Positions 55,687 to 64,000 of a stretch of DNA of 64,000 bases are shown one piece after another. The translations under genes were made by a program, and so were the position numbers. The stretch spans positions 30,059-94,058 of the forward strand of contig JAUBSN010000021.1 in the NCBI GenBank assembly GCA_036704825.1, given 5' to 3'. This DNA comes from Microcoleus sp036704825. Its GTDB lineage: Bacteria; Cyanobacteriota; Cyanobacteriia; Cyanobacteriales; Microcoleaceae. Under the pieces are notes generated by a model, which was not told the origin of the DNA, did not search any database, and saw only the letters and a list, made by a program, of their open reading frames with translations. How positions within the stretch are numbered: the stretch's first letter is position 1; every line of letters starts with the position of its first letter.

Positions 55687-55716
55687 TTGACAAAAAACCG
55701 CCAATAGACTTTATAT
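55687..55716 (+). promoter_or_regulatory. Consensus-like promoter downstream of tRNA-Pro
   Basis: TTGACA (55687-55692) with TTTATA/TTATAT at 17-18 bases; faces the small basic ORF at 55793. No other clear target before the insertion sequence at 56024. Confidence 0.4.
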
Positions 55717-55792
55717 CTGTAAAGCGAACTCAAACCTATAATCAAGTTTAAATCTTAACAAACTCAATCCAGTTGAAACGAAGTTAAAAACA

Positions 55793-55903
55793 ATGACAAA
55801 GGGTTTTGCACCTAGATTGAAACTCGCTGTAAAATCTCAAGCTAAAAGAGCAGAGAAACGACAGTTAACACCTCTAAGCGCGAAATCCAAGCAAATTTAT
55901 TGA
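55793..55903 (+). CDS. Possible small basic peptide
   Basis: 36 codons, MTKGFAPRLKLAVKSQAKRA to SAKSKQIY, net strongly positive. It starts about 75 bases after a near-consensus promoter but has no clear ribosome site. It could be a genuine small protein or the start of a gene cut off by the IS that begins 121 bases later. The rest of 55519-56023 shows only short minus-strand fragments (for example MSLPWADMEAVLGILSYLEE near 55600-55666). Confidence 0.3.
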   Translation: MTKGFAPRLKLAVKSQAKRAEKRQLTPLSAKSKQIY

Positions 55904-56023
55904 CGGGAGTTTAGACTAAACAACGATCGCATCTAAAAGTACCTGCCTTTCAACATCCGGCAATTTATTGCTCAAAAACTCACGCATAGAGGAGATTAAA
56001 CAACTAATCAGGAAGACTTTTGG

Positions 56024-57840
56024 TATCGGCTCAATAAGTAGGGGTAGGAGAGGAAAAAAAGTAAGTAGAGCGAACAAAGTGTCATAAAATAGGACACATG
56101 ACGCAAAAGATTATTTCACCAGACAAGTCATCCTCCAATATACTGCAAACCATCGACCCCCCAGGGATTGCAGACTAATCCATCCGTCATAAAGTAGAGC
56201 TTTTACTGAACCACTAGCGAACAATTACAATTAAAAGTCAAAGACTTGGAGTCAGAGAATCAACGGTTGAAAGATGAAAACAACAGATTGAAGGGAGAAC
56301 AAGGAAAACCAGACATCAAAGCCAAGTCCAAAGGATTCAAAAGCCAGCACTCTTGAGAGAAAGAACGAAAAACGCCAAAAAAGCACAGCAAAGGCAGTAA
56401 GAACGCCACAATTAAAATAGATCGAGAAGAAATACTAGAATATCCTCAAGACCAACTACCAGCAGATGCAGAATTTAAAGGATACGAACAAGTAATCATC
56501 CAAGATATCAGCTTGGCAACCGACAACATATTGTTCCGCAAACAAAAATATTACTCACCCTCAGTTGGGAAAACTTATGTAGCAGAATTACCTTTAGGCT
56601 ACCAAGGAGAATTAGGACTGGGAATCAAAGCTTTAATCATCAGTTTGTACTATGGTGGCAATATAACCCAAGGCAAACTACTAGATTTTTTAGAAAATAT
56701 AGATATTTCTATTTCAGCCGATTATTTATCTAACCTGTTAATCAAAAACCACTTCCTTTTTGAAACCGAGAAAAAAGAAGTTTATGATTCAGGACTAGCG
56801 AGTAGTCTGCGGGCAACACTTCGACCAAACTGGTGCGCGTGTAGGTGGAGTAAACTATACCACCAATGTCATCTGCAACCCTTTATATACAGTCTACTTG
56901 ACAACAGCGAATAAAGACAGACTGACTGTCCTGAAAGGATTACAGCAAGGACGAGAACTAAAATTCATGTTGAATCCACTGACATTCTCACTAATTGGGG
57001 ACTTCAAAATCCCGACTAAATGGCAGAACGCTCTCAAGCTATTACCTCAAGGAACTGTGTTGAGTGAGGCACAGTTTAATAACCTACTGAATAATTATCT
57101 ACCCAAACTGGGCAACTGGGCAACTGGGAACTGGGCGCTCAACAAGTTACCCGGATTAGGGAAGCAGCAGCTATTGCTTTCTATCATCAGCAAACAGATT
57201 GCCCAGTCGTACAAACTCAGGCGTTGCTATGATGCTCCGCAATTCAAGTTAATCACTGTCGAGCGAGCGTTATGTTGGGTACACGAGGGAAGACATTACA
57301 AGAAGTTAAGCCCGGTATTCGCTTGCCATCAAGTAATTTTAGGGCAGTTTATCGAAGATTTTTGTGATTATTATCGGGAATTATTAGCTTACAAAGAAGC
57401 GGATATTCCCGAAGCTGCACAGCATTTAAAGGCTAAAGTTTGGCTGCTTTTTGAAACTACAAGCGGCTATGAATTGTTGGATGAACGCAAACAATTAACT
57501 GCTGCAAAAGTATCGGAGTTGCGAGCGAGTTTTGGAGCATCCTGAATTACCTCTGCACAATAATCCGGCTGAGTTAGCCGCCAGAACTATGGTGCAGCGA
57601 CGTAATATTAGCTATGCAACTGGGACGATTGAGGGTACGAGGGCTTGGGATACTTTTATGTCTCTTGTGGCTACTACTCGTCTGTTGGGAATCAGTTTTT
57701 AAGGGTTATGTGCGTGACCGAATTTCTCAACCTGGAGTTATTCCCTCTCTATCTACTATTATTCGCTTCAAGTCTTCTCTTCATCTCTTGGGCTTGTCTT
57801 GGCAACTAGATTAACTGTTACCCTACTTATTGAGCCGATA
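56024..57840 (+). mobile_element. Insertion sequence with TATCGGCTCAATAAGTAGGG ends
   Basis: Inverted ends TATCGGCTCAATAAGTAGGG at 56024-56046 and 57819-57840 bound 1817 bp that holds one degraded transposase gene. A related end sequence lies alone at 63765-63791. A target duplication is not clear. Confidence 0.8.
56098..57814 (+). pseudogene. IS66-like transposase, multiply broken
   Basis: Reconstructed across several frames: a start at ATG 56098 (MTQKIISPDKSSSNILQTID), a stop at 56176, a coiled coil (LESENQRLKDENNRLKGEQG), then 56513-56914 (ALIISLYYGGNITQGKLLDF), 56898-57545 (VERALCWVHEGRHYKKLSPV, the DDE-core Asp/His region) and a last part (HNNPAELAARTMVQRRNISY, with the catalytic Glu region) ending near 57814. 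At least four frame breaks or stops; inactive. Confidence 0.75.
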
Positions 57841-58455
57841 CATTTTTTTTCTAACTCTCGTTAAAAAATAATATTTGACATCTGATTTCATCACTTACCG
57901 CTTTTCTTGTACACTGTCAATTTCCTAGTTTTTCTCCTCTGCTTTCACCTATCTTCTCCACACATCGCGAGCTCACCCACCCTTCTGAGCAAGTTCGCAT
58001 TACCGATCACCGTAACTGCGAGATATCCGACAGTTTTATTATCTATGTAACTTTTTCAAAGTCGTTAAGAAAATTTTTCAATTTTTCTTTAGTTTTAAGT
58101 TTTTCAAGCCTCCCGACCTGAAAAAGTATGATGCCTTTGCACAAATGATTTAGACTGGCTATAGAGTTCTCAAACCAATAATTTTGGGTGAAGTCGGGTG
58201 TTTCAGGGTAAGTCCTATTTAACCAAAAAGATGCGATCGAATTTATGACAACTTCAGCCCCCGGTAAAAACCCTCAATCCCTCGCACCCGTCGCCTTTGT
58301 GCCAGAAAAGTTGCCCCCCAATAATAGTCTGCACTCTGGCTGCTAAGGGCTGTCCCCTCCTTATGGTAGATAACACTGACGCCGGTAAACCTGTTATATT
58401 GGCAGTATACAGGCAAGTTTCCTAACAACAGGCACTTGCACGTAAAGGAGTTAGA
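57841..58455. other. Non-coding gap before a glycosyltransferase gene
   Basis: 615 bases, AT-rich near the IS then mixed. I see no gene, tRNA or strong repeat; the last 60 bases should hold the promoter of the downstream gene. Confidence 0.35.
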
Positions 58456-59547
58456 GTGTCTGCTGAGAGACTATACTTCGGCGAACAACTACAAAACCAC
58501 ACCTTAATGCAAGTTATGAACAGCCAAAAAGTCAGTGTAATCATTCCTGCATTCAATGCTGCCGACACTCTGGCCGAGACAGTTGACTCCGTACTAAATG
58601 GTACTCACAAAAATCTAGAAATTTTAATTGTTGATGACTGCTCTACTGATGCTACTGAGAAAGTTGCTGCTAAACTGGTCGAGCAAGATTCTAGAATTCA
58701 ATACTTCAGAAATCCCCAAAATTACGGGGTTTCTAAGTCGAGAAATTTAATGATATACCGCGCCACGGGCGAGTATATAGCGTTTATCGACAGCGACGAT
58801 ACCTGGGAACCCAATAAGTTAGAAGTTTGTTTGAAGATGCTCGCAGACAATCCCGAAGTCAAAGCTGTAGCTCACGCTTTGCGGTATCTAGACAAGCGTG
58901 GTAAGAAGTTGAGTTATATTCCCACCTATCCTACGACTAAAGCAGAAATGCAGGCGATTAAGGAGACAGGCGAAAGTCCTTGGGTTTTCCCGTCTTCTGT
59001 TGTAGTCGAACGCTCGATTATTCTCAAAGAAGGCGGGTTTGCAGAAGATTGGCAGGTAGGAGAAGATACAGAGTTATTTACCAAACTTGCTCAAAAGTAT
59101 GGCTTGCTAGCGGCGACAGAACCGCTGGGAAATTATCGAATTAGAGGGAAATCTCTCACAGATAAACACTGGCTGAAGAAGCGCATAGCTTCTGATTGTG
59201 TCAAGGAAAACCAACTGCGGCGCTTGCGGGGAGAAACAGAGTTATCACTCCAGGAGTACGAACAGTTATGTTTTAAGAATTTGCCGCTTTTGCAAAGGCT
59301 TAACAAATTTCGAGAAGTTTTGGCACTGCACTACATGAGAAAGCTGGGACAAAGTTGGTTAAATCGGGAGGTTTTGCCTGCTCTTGTTTACGGCATCGCT
59401 ACTACAGTGCTCAATCCTCAAGCTACTGTGCACAAGTGGAAATGGATGAAGACTCACGAAAAGTTGAGTCATCAAACCGCAGAAAGTATCAGTCATTCGC
59501 CACAATTAAACCCCCAGCGATCGTCTGAAATCGGGGGGCTGTCCTAA
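58456..59547 (+). CDS. Glycosyltransferase family 2
   Basis: 363 residues from GTG 58456, chosen because AAGGAG lies 5 bases before it; ATG 58516 (MNSQKVSVIIPAFNAADT) is the alternative. GT-A fold: VSVIIPAFNAADTLAETVDS, NLEILIVDDCSTDAT, then IAFIDSDDTWEPNKLE with the metal-binding DSDD, and GEDTELFTKLAQKYG. A C-terminal helical extension of about 100 residues ends in a Ser-rich tail. It probably adds a hexose to a surface glycan. It stands isolated between two insertion sequences, so it may have been moved from a larger locus. Confidence 0.9.
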   Translation: MSAERLYFGEQLQNHTLMQVMNSQKVSVIIPAFNAADTLAETVDSVLNGTHKNLEILIVDDCSTDATEKVAAKLVEQDSRIQYFRNPQNYGVSKSRNLMIYRATGEYIAFIDSDDTWEPNKLEVCLKMLADNPEVKAVAHALRYLDKRGKKLSYIPTYPTTKAEMQAIKETGESPWVFPSSVVVERSIILKEGGFAEDWQVGEDTELFTKLAQKYGLLAATEPLGNYRIRGKSLTDKHWLKKRIASDCVKENQLRRLRGETELSLQEYEQLCFKNLPLLQRLNKFREVLALHYMRKLGQSWLNREVLPALVYGIATTVLNPQATVHKWKWMKTHEKLSHQTAESISHSPQLNPQRSSEIGGLS

Positions 59548-59814
59548 ATGATGTTATAGTTGTACAGCCGAATCAATGGCGATCGCCCAGGGGGCTGGTT
59601 GATACGCGATATTGGGGTTTTGAGCCGTATTTGACTGTTAATATTCTGTCGGGTCAATTAAGTAATTGGACAGAATTAATTACACGCTGATTCGTAACCG
59701 TTCAGGGGGTGCGCCGGAGGCGCACCACCCCAAGAGGAGCTGCAAATAACGTCGGCAATTGTGTTGGGCACATCTCAAGAGATAATTTGTTAAAATATCC
59801 GAACGTCCAGGAGT

Positions 59815-60398
59815 ATCCAAAGAATTCGGAACTCGATTAGTTGAACAACAAGAAAAGTTATTTCAGCTATGGCAAAAGGTAAGGGATAGAACTCTAGCTC
59901 GTGGAGATTTTGTCAAATTAGTCAAACCGATTCGTCATCAAATACTAACACTGTTACAACAAGCCGCCGACTACGAGATTACGTCAAAGGAAAAAACTCC
60001 TTTGGCTAAAACAATTTCTTTCTACCCCAGCTCGGAAGCTGGTTTCGATTACGTCAAAGGAAAAAACTCCTTTGGCTAAAACGCTTCGCAGTTGCCGTCA
60101 ATTACTCAAAGTTGAGAGTGCGATGTGGTTATTTGTGACCACTCCAGGTGTAGAGCCAACCAACAATGCTGCTGAAAGAGCGATTCGTCCGGCTGTGATC
60201 TGGCGACGTACCAGTTTTGGCTCTCAAACATTAGCAGGTAGTGCTTTTGTGGCACGAATGTTGACTGTGGTTACTACGCTTAAATCTCAAGAGCGGAATA
60301 TTTGGGAGTTGAGCGCAACTGCTGTGACAAATGCTCGTGAAGGTAAATCTGCTCCTTCTTTACTTCCTCCAAATCGAATGAAGAGTGAAAATGAATAA
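59815..60398 (+). pseudogene. IS66 transposase, C-terminal remnant
   Basis: Pieces: FGTRLVEQQEKLFQLWQKVR near 59827-59886, then TSKEKTPLAKT, then 60072-60398 with VESAMWLFVTTPGVEPTNNA, AERAIRPAVIWRR and a C-terminal SLLPPNR. A 70-bp insertion (59977-60082 contains a 36-bp sequence twice) breaks the frame. Only the last third of the enzyme remains. Confidence 0.8.
59977..60082. repeat. 36-bp direct repeat with 34-bp spacer inside IS66
   Basis: Two identical 36-bp copies (59977-60012 and 60047-60082), beginning GATTACGTCAAAGG and ending TTTGGCTAAAAC, separated by 34 bp. The repeat contains an internal CAAAGGA/TCCTTTG inverted pair. It encodes part of the transposase, so it is a local duplication event rather than a CRISPR. 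Confidence 0.85.
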
Positions 60399-60954
60399 AT
60401 AATTTTTAATTGAGTTTTATATAGTTAGTTGATTACTAGCAATAACTTCTGGCGAAAATTTGGCTCATTAGTCAACAGAGTTCGTGCGTTTATTATTGGC
60501 CAACGCCGATATCTCAAACATATTGATGCTCAAACTCCTCTTGGGGTGGTGCGCCTCCGGCGCACCACCTGAACGGTTACGCTGATTCTTTGCTAATTTT
60601 TTACTAGACAAGGCTTGTAGCTCATAGTTTTGTGTAATTAATTGTGTCCTGCTACTTACCCGCACTACCGGCTAGAGTGGCTTGCCGTCGTGCTGTGGGG
60701 ACAATATAAAAATTTTTGAAAGCCGCGATGGGATGTCAGCCTTGATTTATTCGGCTTCCAGCTTCAACCCTATACAACCCTCTTTTGTCACTTCGGGAAG
60801 ACGATCGGGCTAGGCAGCAACCAAATTGGTAACTAATTGATGCTTAAAAAGAGTCTGAAAATCATTCATATAATAGATTGTAGCGTTTCCTATAGTCATG
60901 AGGTACAGTAGCAACAATGACCAAACCAGTTATGAATATCTTTTTTAGTAACTT

Positions 60955-61122
60955 GTAGCATAATCTGCAATTGAATCAATTAAGTCTAAATAATTTCTGG
61001 CTTTAACTTTTCTTAACAGAGATTTCACTTTTGATAAAGATTTTATATCGGAAAAAAATGTGGAGAGTAAGGAGATAAATAAATTAATTTTGCTCCTGCC
61101 TAGTCGATATACTTATTTTTAT
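60955..61122 (-). pseudogene. Possible gene fragment
   Basis: A 55-codon frame without a normal start, ending SLLRKVKARNYLDLIDSIAD then YATSY. Its composition is protein-like. It may be the end of a lost gene; not recognised. The surrounding AT-rich 60662-61200 stretch shows nothing else. Confidence 0.25.
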
Positions 61123-61546
61123 TCCGGTTATTAACTTAAGCATTTCAGTTAGTTATTTTAAAGTTGCATCATTATTCTCTTCTATTATTTCCACTAAAGT
61201 CCTGGCGGGGTGACAACCCCGCCAAAACCAGGAGCAGGTGAAGGGTTGACCGACTTGTGGTAAAAAAAGAGAGGTCAGAAGAAGGTTCAGGGCGACAAGA
61301 ACAAAAATATGCTACCCTATTTTATCATACGCATCTCCAAAAACACTTAACTCGTGCTCAGTTTTTAGTATTAGGTATCTTGCTTGCTAGAAGTGCAATC
61401 TCACTCGTCAAGTGAAGTTAGAGCGATTAGCATCTGTGTTTCCCTGTCCGATTACTACCGAAAGTCGGCGTCGGAAATTACAAAGGTTCTTGAGTTTACC
61501 TCAATTAACAATCAGTCAGATTTGGTATCCCGTCGTTACTTATTTG

Positions 61547-62780
61547 GGCTCTCCTGAACTTATGGTTATAAGTTTATCTAATCAGAAAAGCAAGCTAATA
61601 CGCGATTCCTAAAATTATTAAAACTAGAAAAACCATACCCTTGCCGCATTATCAACTTAATCCGATTGTTGATTCCTGACATGACTCCACTTGTGGTGCG
61701 ATGAAGAAAGTAGTTGCAAATACCCTCAAAATGATTCTCAATTGTTGATGCAGACTCTCTCAAAAATACTTGTGCATGATTTAGCCATTCTTTGATTTTG
61801 TTCTGCCCTTCTTTGACCGTAAAATTCGTCTCATATATTTCTCTAAATTCTTCTTTCATCTCATACGCAATTTGCAAACATTCGGATTTTCCTAGTGTCA
61901 ATTCTCATTGATAAATCTGAAGAGGATTCAATTTTGATCGAGTACTTAATAATAAATATTTACTTTGCCTGTCTGTTATTCCGGCTGCTCTACGTAACTT
62001 ATTTAAGTCTTTGTTAACTACTTTCATTACATGAAAGCGATCAATAATAACTTTGGCGTTTGGGAATACTTTTTTGATAACTTTAGGGAATCCTCCCCAC
62101 ATATCAACACTCACTTCCTCAACTTGTTCACGAACCTCAATTGGTTGTTCTATAAGGACTTCAATGATTTCTTCACAGCGATGAGAATCAATCATCTCAA
62201 TTAAATTACCTTCGCCCAGGTCACTCACAACAGTCACAAAATTTCCTTGACCTTATCGCATACTTATCTCATCCAGACCAATTCGTTTAACCCGTTGCCA
62301 ATTCGGTTTTTTTTGATGTGTTTACCTGCTCAAACATTCCTTTTATTTCGTCATAACTCAGTCCTTCTTCTCGGCCAATTTGCTCCATGCTCGATTGTTT
62401 TACACGCTCATAAATATCTTGTTCATATCGTTGAGTATGTCGTCTTTTAACGTCCAAAAAATCTAATATTTCTGTGGGATACCGTTGAGTAAGTTAGGAC
62501 AGTAAAACTGTCGTGGGATTTTTAGATATACAGGACGACCAAAAACCGACAAATCTCTTACTAAAATTGGTCGATTTTGATGCAGTTTTTCGGTAGGATT
62601 GTTACAATGATGACACACAATTCCTTCTGATAAAATGCTCAGTCCCAAGAAAATTTTTCCCTCAACTTGAGTACAAGTTTCAACCCTGACTCCAGGCAAG
62701 GCTAATAGATAGTCTAGATGGAAGCTCATAACGGTAAATGTATTATTAGCTACATTTTACACCATAAACTCAGGAGATCC
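61547..62780 (-). mobile_element. ISL3 family element with 8-bp target duplication
   Basis: Inverted ends GGCTCTCCTGAACTTATGG (61547) and GGATCTCCTGAGTTTATGG (complement, ending 62780). Flanked by CTTATTTG on both sides (61539-61546 and 62781-62788), the 8-bp duplication of ISL3. Length 1234 bp. Inserted in an IS4 transposase gene, so it arrived later. Confidence 0.92.
61578..62729 (-). pseudogene. ISL3 transposase, frameshifted
   Basis: Segments on the minus strand: 62463-62729 (N-terminal, with zinc ribbon CHHCNNP and RPILVRDLSVFGRPVYL), a gap with frame breaks (62238-62460), 61905-62237 (EEVSVDMWGGFPKVIKKVFP and KVIIDRFHVMKVVN, carrying the catalytic Asp residues) and 61578-61901 (TIENHFEGICNYFLHRTTSG then VMSGINNRIKLIMRQGYGF, with the catalytic Glu). 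The order and motifs are those of ISL3/TnpA; at least two frameshifts make it inactive. Confidence 0.85.
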
Positions 62781-63764
62781 CTTATTTGTTAACTACCTAT
62801 TGCCAAGTGGGTCAGACTTTATCAATTGCGATCGATCGCACGAGCGTGGGGTAAGATCAATATACTCATGGTCAGCCTGGTGTGAGAGAAAAGAGCTATC
62901 CCTTTATCCTGGTCGCTGTTACCAAAGCTAGGAAGCAGCAATATAACTGAGCAAATGAATGCGATTGCAGAAATTTTACCACTGTTAAAAGATTATCAAG
63001 TAGTAGTGCTGGGAGACCGGGAATTTTGCAGGCGTCGAGCTGGCGTTCCTGGCTGAGGGAGAAACGTCTACATTTTTGGAAATAGATTGAAATGCTCTCT
63101 CTGTATCGAAACCGAACCTGAGATTTGGCAATCATTGAAAGAGGTAGGATTGGTTCCAGAAAATTCTCTCTATTTCTCAGGAATCAAAGTCCGAAAAACT
63201 CAACCAATCAAGGGCTTTGATGTTGCTTGTAAGTGATCGAGGAAATATCGAGGTGTGTCGGTTAAGGAGGGTTGGTTTATTTTAACAAATTTGGGTTCAC
63301 TTAAGATGGCTATCGCTGCCTATCGGCGATTGAATGGGAATTGAAGAAATGTTCCGAGATTACAAAAGCGGAGGCTATTATTTAGAGGGAACAGGCTTAC
63401 AAGGTCAGCGGTTGATGACCCTCATTTTATTAATAGCACTCGCCTAAAGTAGTGCCATCATGCAAGGAACAAATCTCTTGCATGAAATCGTCAAAAAGTA
63501 CATTGTTCGCCCTCAAGAGTCACAAAGAAAATATGCAAGACGGAGTAGCTTTGGCAGTGGTTTAGATAGCCACCAATGGCTAACATACTTGGAAAAATAT
63601 GCCGACGCAGTTAAGCAAGTTAATGACTTTAACCCCGACTAAGCGGTACTTTTACCAACAGGGGATGAGAGCTATAAGTCAGATTCAGTCTAGCTCTTAG
63701 CCATCTTGTCACCCCCAGTCATATTCTACCGTGCTGTGCTTAGATTGTGAAGCTTCTTTTTTGG

Positions 63765-63791
63765 CTGTTACCCCGATTTATTGAGCGGATA
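63765..63791. repeat. Solitary IS end related to 57819-57840
   Basis: CTGTTACCCCGATTTATTGAGCGGATA resembles the right end of the 56024-57840 element over 27 bases with a few mismatches. No partner end or transposase is next to it; it abuts the psbA terminator. Confidence 0.55.
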
Positions 63792-63793
63792 GC

Positions 63794-63825
63794 AAAAAGC
63801 GCCCCTATTACTAGGAGCGCTTTTT
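63794..63825 (-). terminator. psbA terminator
   Basis: AAAAAGCGC and GCGCTTTTT flank a loop that also pairs (CCTA/TAGG); on either strand the stem ends in five T. It lies 20 bases after the psbA stop. Confidence 0.85.
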
Positions 63826-63844
63826 GTTAATCTCAGACTAAAAC

Positions 63845-64000
63845 TTAGCCATTGATAGAAGGAGCAACCAAAGCCACGGGAGTAGTTTCAACAGCAGCCA
63901 AATCGAGAGGGAAGTTGTGAGCATTGCGCTCGTGCATGACTTCCATACCCAGGTTAGCGCGGTTGATGACATCAGCCCAAGTGTTGATGACGCGACCTTG
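63845..64000 (-). CDS. psbA: Photosystem II D1 protein (3' end only)
   Basis: The last 51 residues of D1 and the stop codon; the rest lies beyond the window. QGRVINTWADVINRANLGME, then VMHERNAHNFPLDLA, the conserved C-terminal ligands of the Mn cluster (including the carboxylate at the Ala344 end). The 16-residue extension AVETTPVALVAPSING is removed by the CtpA protease after Ala344. D1 carries the reaction-centre cofactors in the thylakoid. Confidence 0.97.
   Translation of the reverse strand, partial: QGRVINTWADVINRANLGMEVMHERNAHNFPLDLAAVETTPVALVAPSING

Larger units (their letters stand above)
59694..60580 (+). mobile_element. Internally deleted IS66 element with 8-bp target duplication
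   Basis: Ends GTAACCGTTCAGG and its complement, continuing as a shared palindromic GGTGCGCCGGAGGCGCACC segment and CCCCAAGAGGAG on both sides. Flanked on each side by GCTGATTC (59686-59693 and 60581-60588), the 8-bp duplication expected for IS66. At 887 bp it is far shorter than a full IS66 (about 2.5 kb), so most of tnpA-C has been lost. Confidence 0.9.
59651..60661. mobile_element. MITE-like inverted-repeat element split by an IS66 relic
   Basis: Outer inverted ends match imperfectly: GGACAGAATTAATTACAC (59668-59685) and GTGTAATTAATTGTGTCC (60632-60649), both followed outward by an AGTA-rich stretch. Without the inserted IS66 and its target duplication the unit is about 116 bp. No gene inside. 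Confidence 0.5.
61303..63642 (+). pseudogene. IS4 family transposase, split and frameshifted
   Basis: N-terminal part: HLTRAQFLVLGILLARS, then after a frame break (61412) VKLERLASVFPCPITTESRR and QLTISQIWYPVVTYL, cut by ISL3. C-terminal part from 62781: MNAIAEILPLLKDYQVVVLG with GDREF (catalytic Asp region), KKSTQP-like basic patches, EGWFILTNLGSLKMAI, a YKSGGYYLEGTGLQGQRL segment (catalytic Glu region at IEEMFRD), and LHEIVKKYIVRPQESQRKYA at 63478-63542. Several more frame breaks; inactive. Confidence 0.8.
61201..63719 (+). mobile_element. IS4-type element interrupted by ISL3
   Basis: Approximate limits from weakly matching inverted ends: CCTGGCGGGGTGACAA at 61200 and the complement of GACTGGGGGTGACAAG at 63704-63720. 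It contains the two halves of an IS4-family transposase, split by the ISL3 element at 61547-62780. The outer target duplication was not identified. Confidence 0.55.

Noticed and set aside
59977..60082. CRISPR array candidate (36-bp repeat, 34-bp spacer)
   Set aside because: Only two repeats, no cas genes, and the repeat is IS66 transposase coding sequence (TSKEKTPLAKT).
62830..63642. Independent gene upstream of psbA
   Set aside because: Translates, with frame changes, to the C-terminal half of the IS4 transposase split by ISL3.

Overview
The window is chromosomal DNA of a filamentous, non-heterocystous cyanobacterium, most likely of the Oscillatoria/Microcoleus/Phormidium group. The evidence is photosystem II psbA and cytochrome b6f petG, a SigC-type sigma factor, a cyanobacterial-type YidC, very many GCGATCGC-type (HIP1) octamers, and heptamer and palindromic dispersed repeats of the kind found in Oscillatoriales. 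All calls come from reading sequence and translations; no database search was run.

Layout. 0-7 kb: a long aminopeptidase P, a two-gene unit of unknown function, tRNA-Thr and a WD40 beta-propeller protein with an unrecognised N-terminal half. 7-11 kb: sulfate uptake genes (sbpA, cysT, cysW) and a NIL-domain gene, with a strong promoter before sbpA. 11.4-17.6 kb: a giant secreted DUF4347/Gly-rich/SdrD-B/RTX protein, a membrane-anchored cytochrome c and petG. 17.7-24.1 kb: a polysaccharide locus with three glycosyltransferase genes, a coiled-coil protein and rfbA. 24.4-31.7 kb: a VanX-type dipeptidase, orphan DUF433, a methyltransferase with a partly duplicated leader, MarR plus an EmrA-type efflux adaptor, a broken HEAT-FGE gene and a PIN toxin/antitoxin pair. 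31.8-37.6 kb: the conserved rpmH-rnpA-PH-yidC-jag-DUF177-AAA+ locus. 38-46.5 kb: an accessory island with a GH13 enzyme, an AT-rich acyltransferase, methyltransferases, an MFS exporter and several decayed genes. 46.7-51.4 kb: a peptidoglycan-binding protein, fur and sigC. 52-64 kb: a mobile-element graveyard around lipA, tRNA-Pro and one glycosyltransferase, ending in the 3' end of psbA.

Two themes stand out. First, several genes are interrupted by stop codons that stay in frame with coherent coding sequence on both sides (42.4, 45.6-46.5, 48.8, 52.6 and 53.9 kb). Second, the insertion sequences can be resolved by their ends: an IS66 relic with an 8-bp target duplication inside a smaller inverted-repeat element, an ISL3 element with an 8-bp duplication inside an IS4-type transposase, and two further elements with clear terminal inverted repeats. 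I found no CRISPR-Cas locus or clear new defence system. The best candidates for undescribed biology are the two-copy hairpin repeat (6.7 and 49.9 kb), the WD40 fusion, the PIN/HicB-like pair and the duplicated-leader gene at 26.3 kb.
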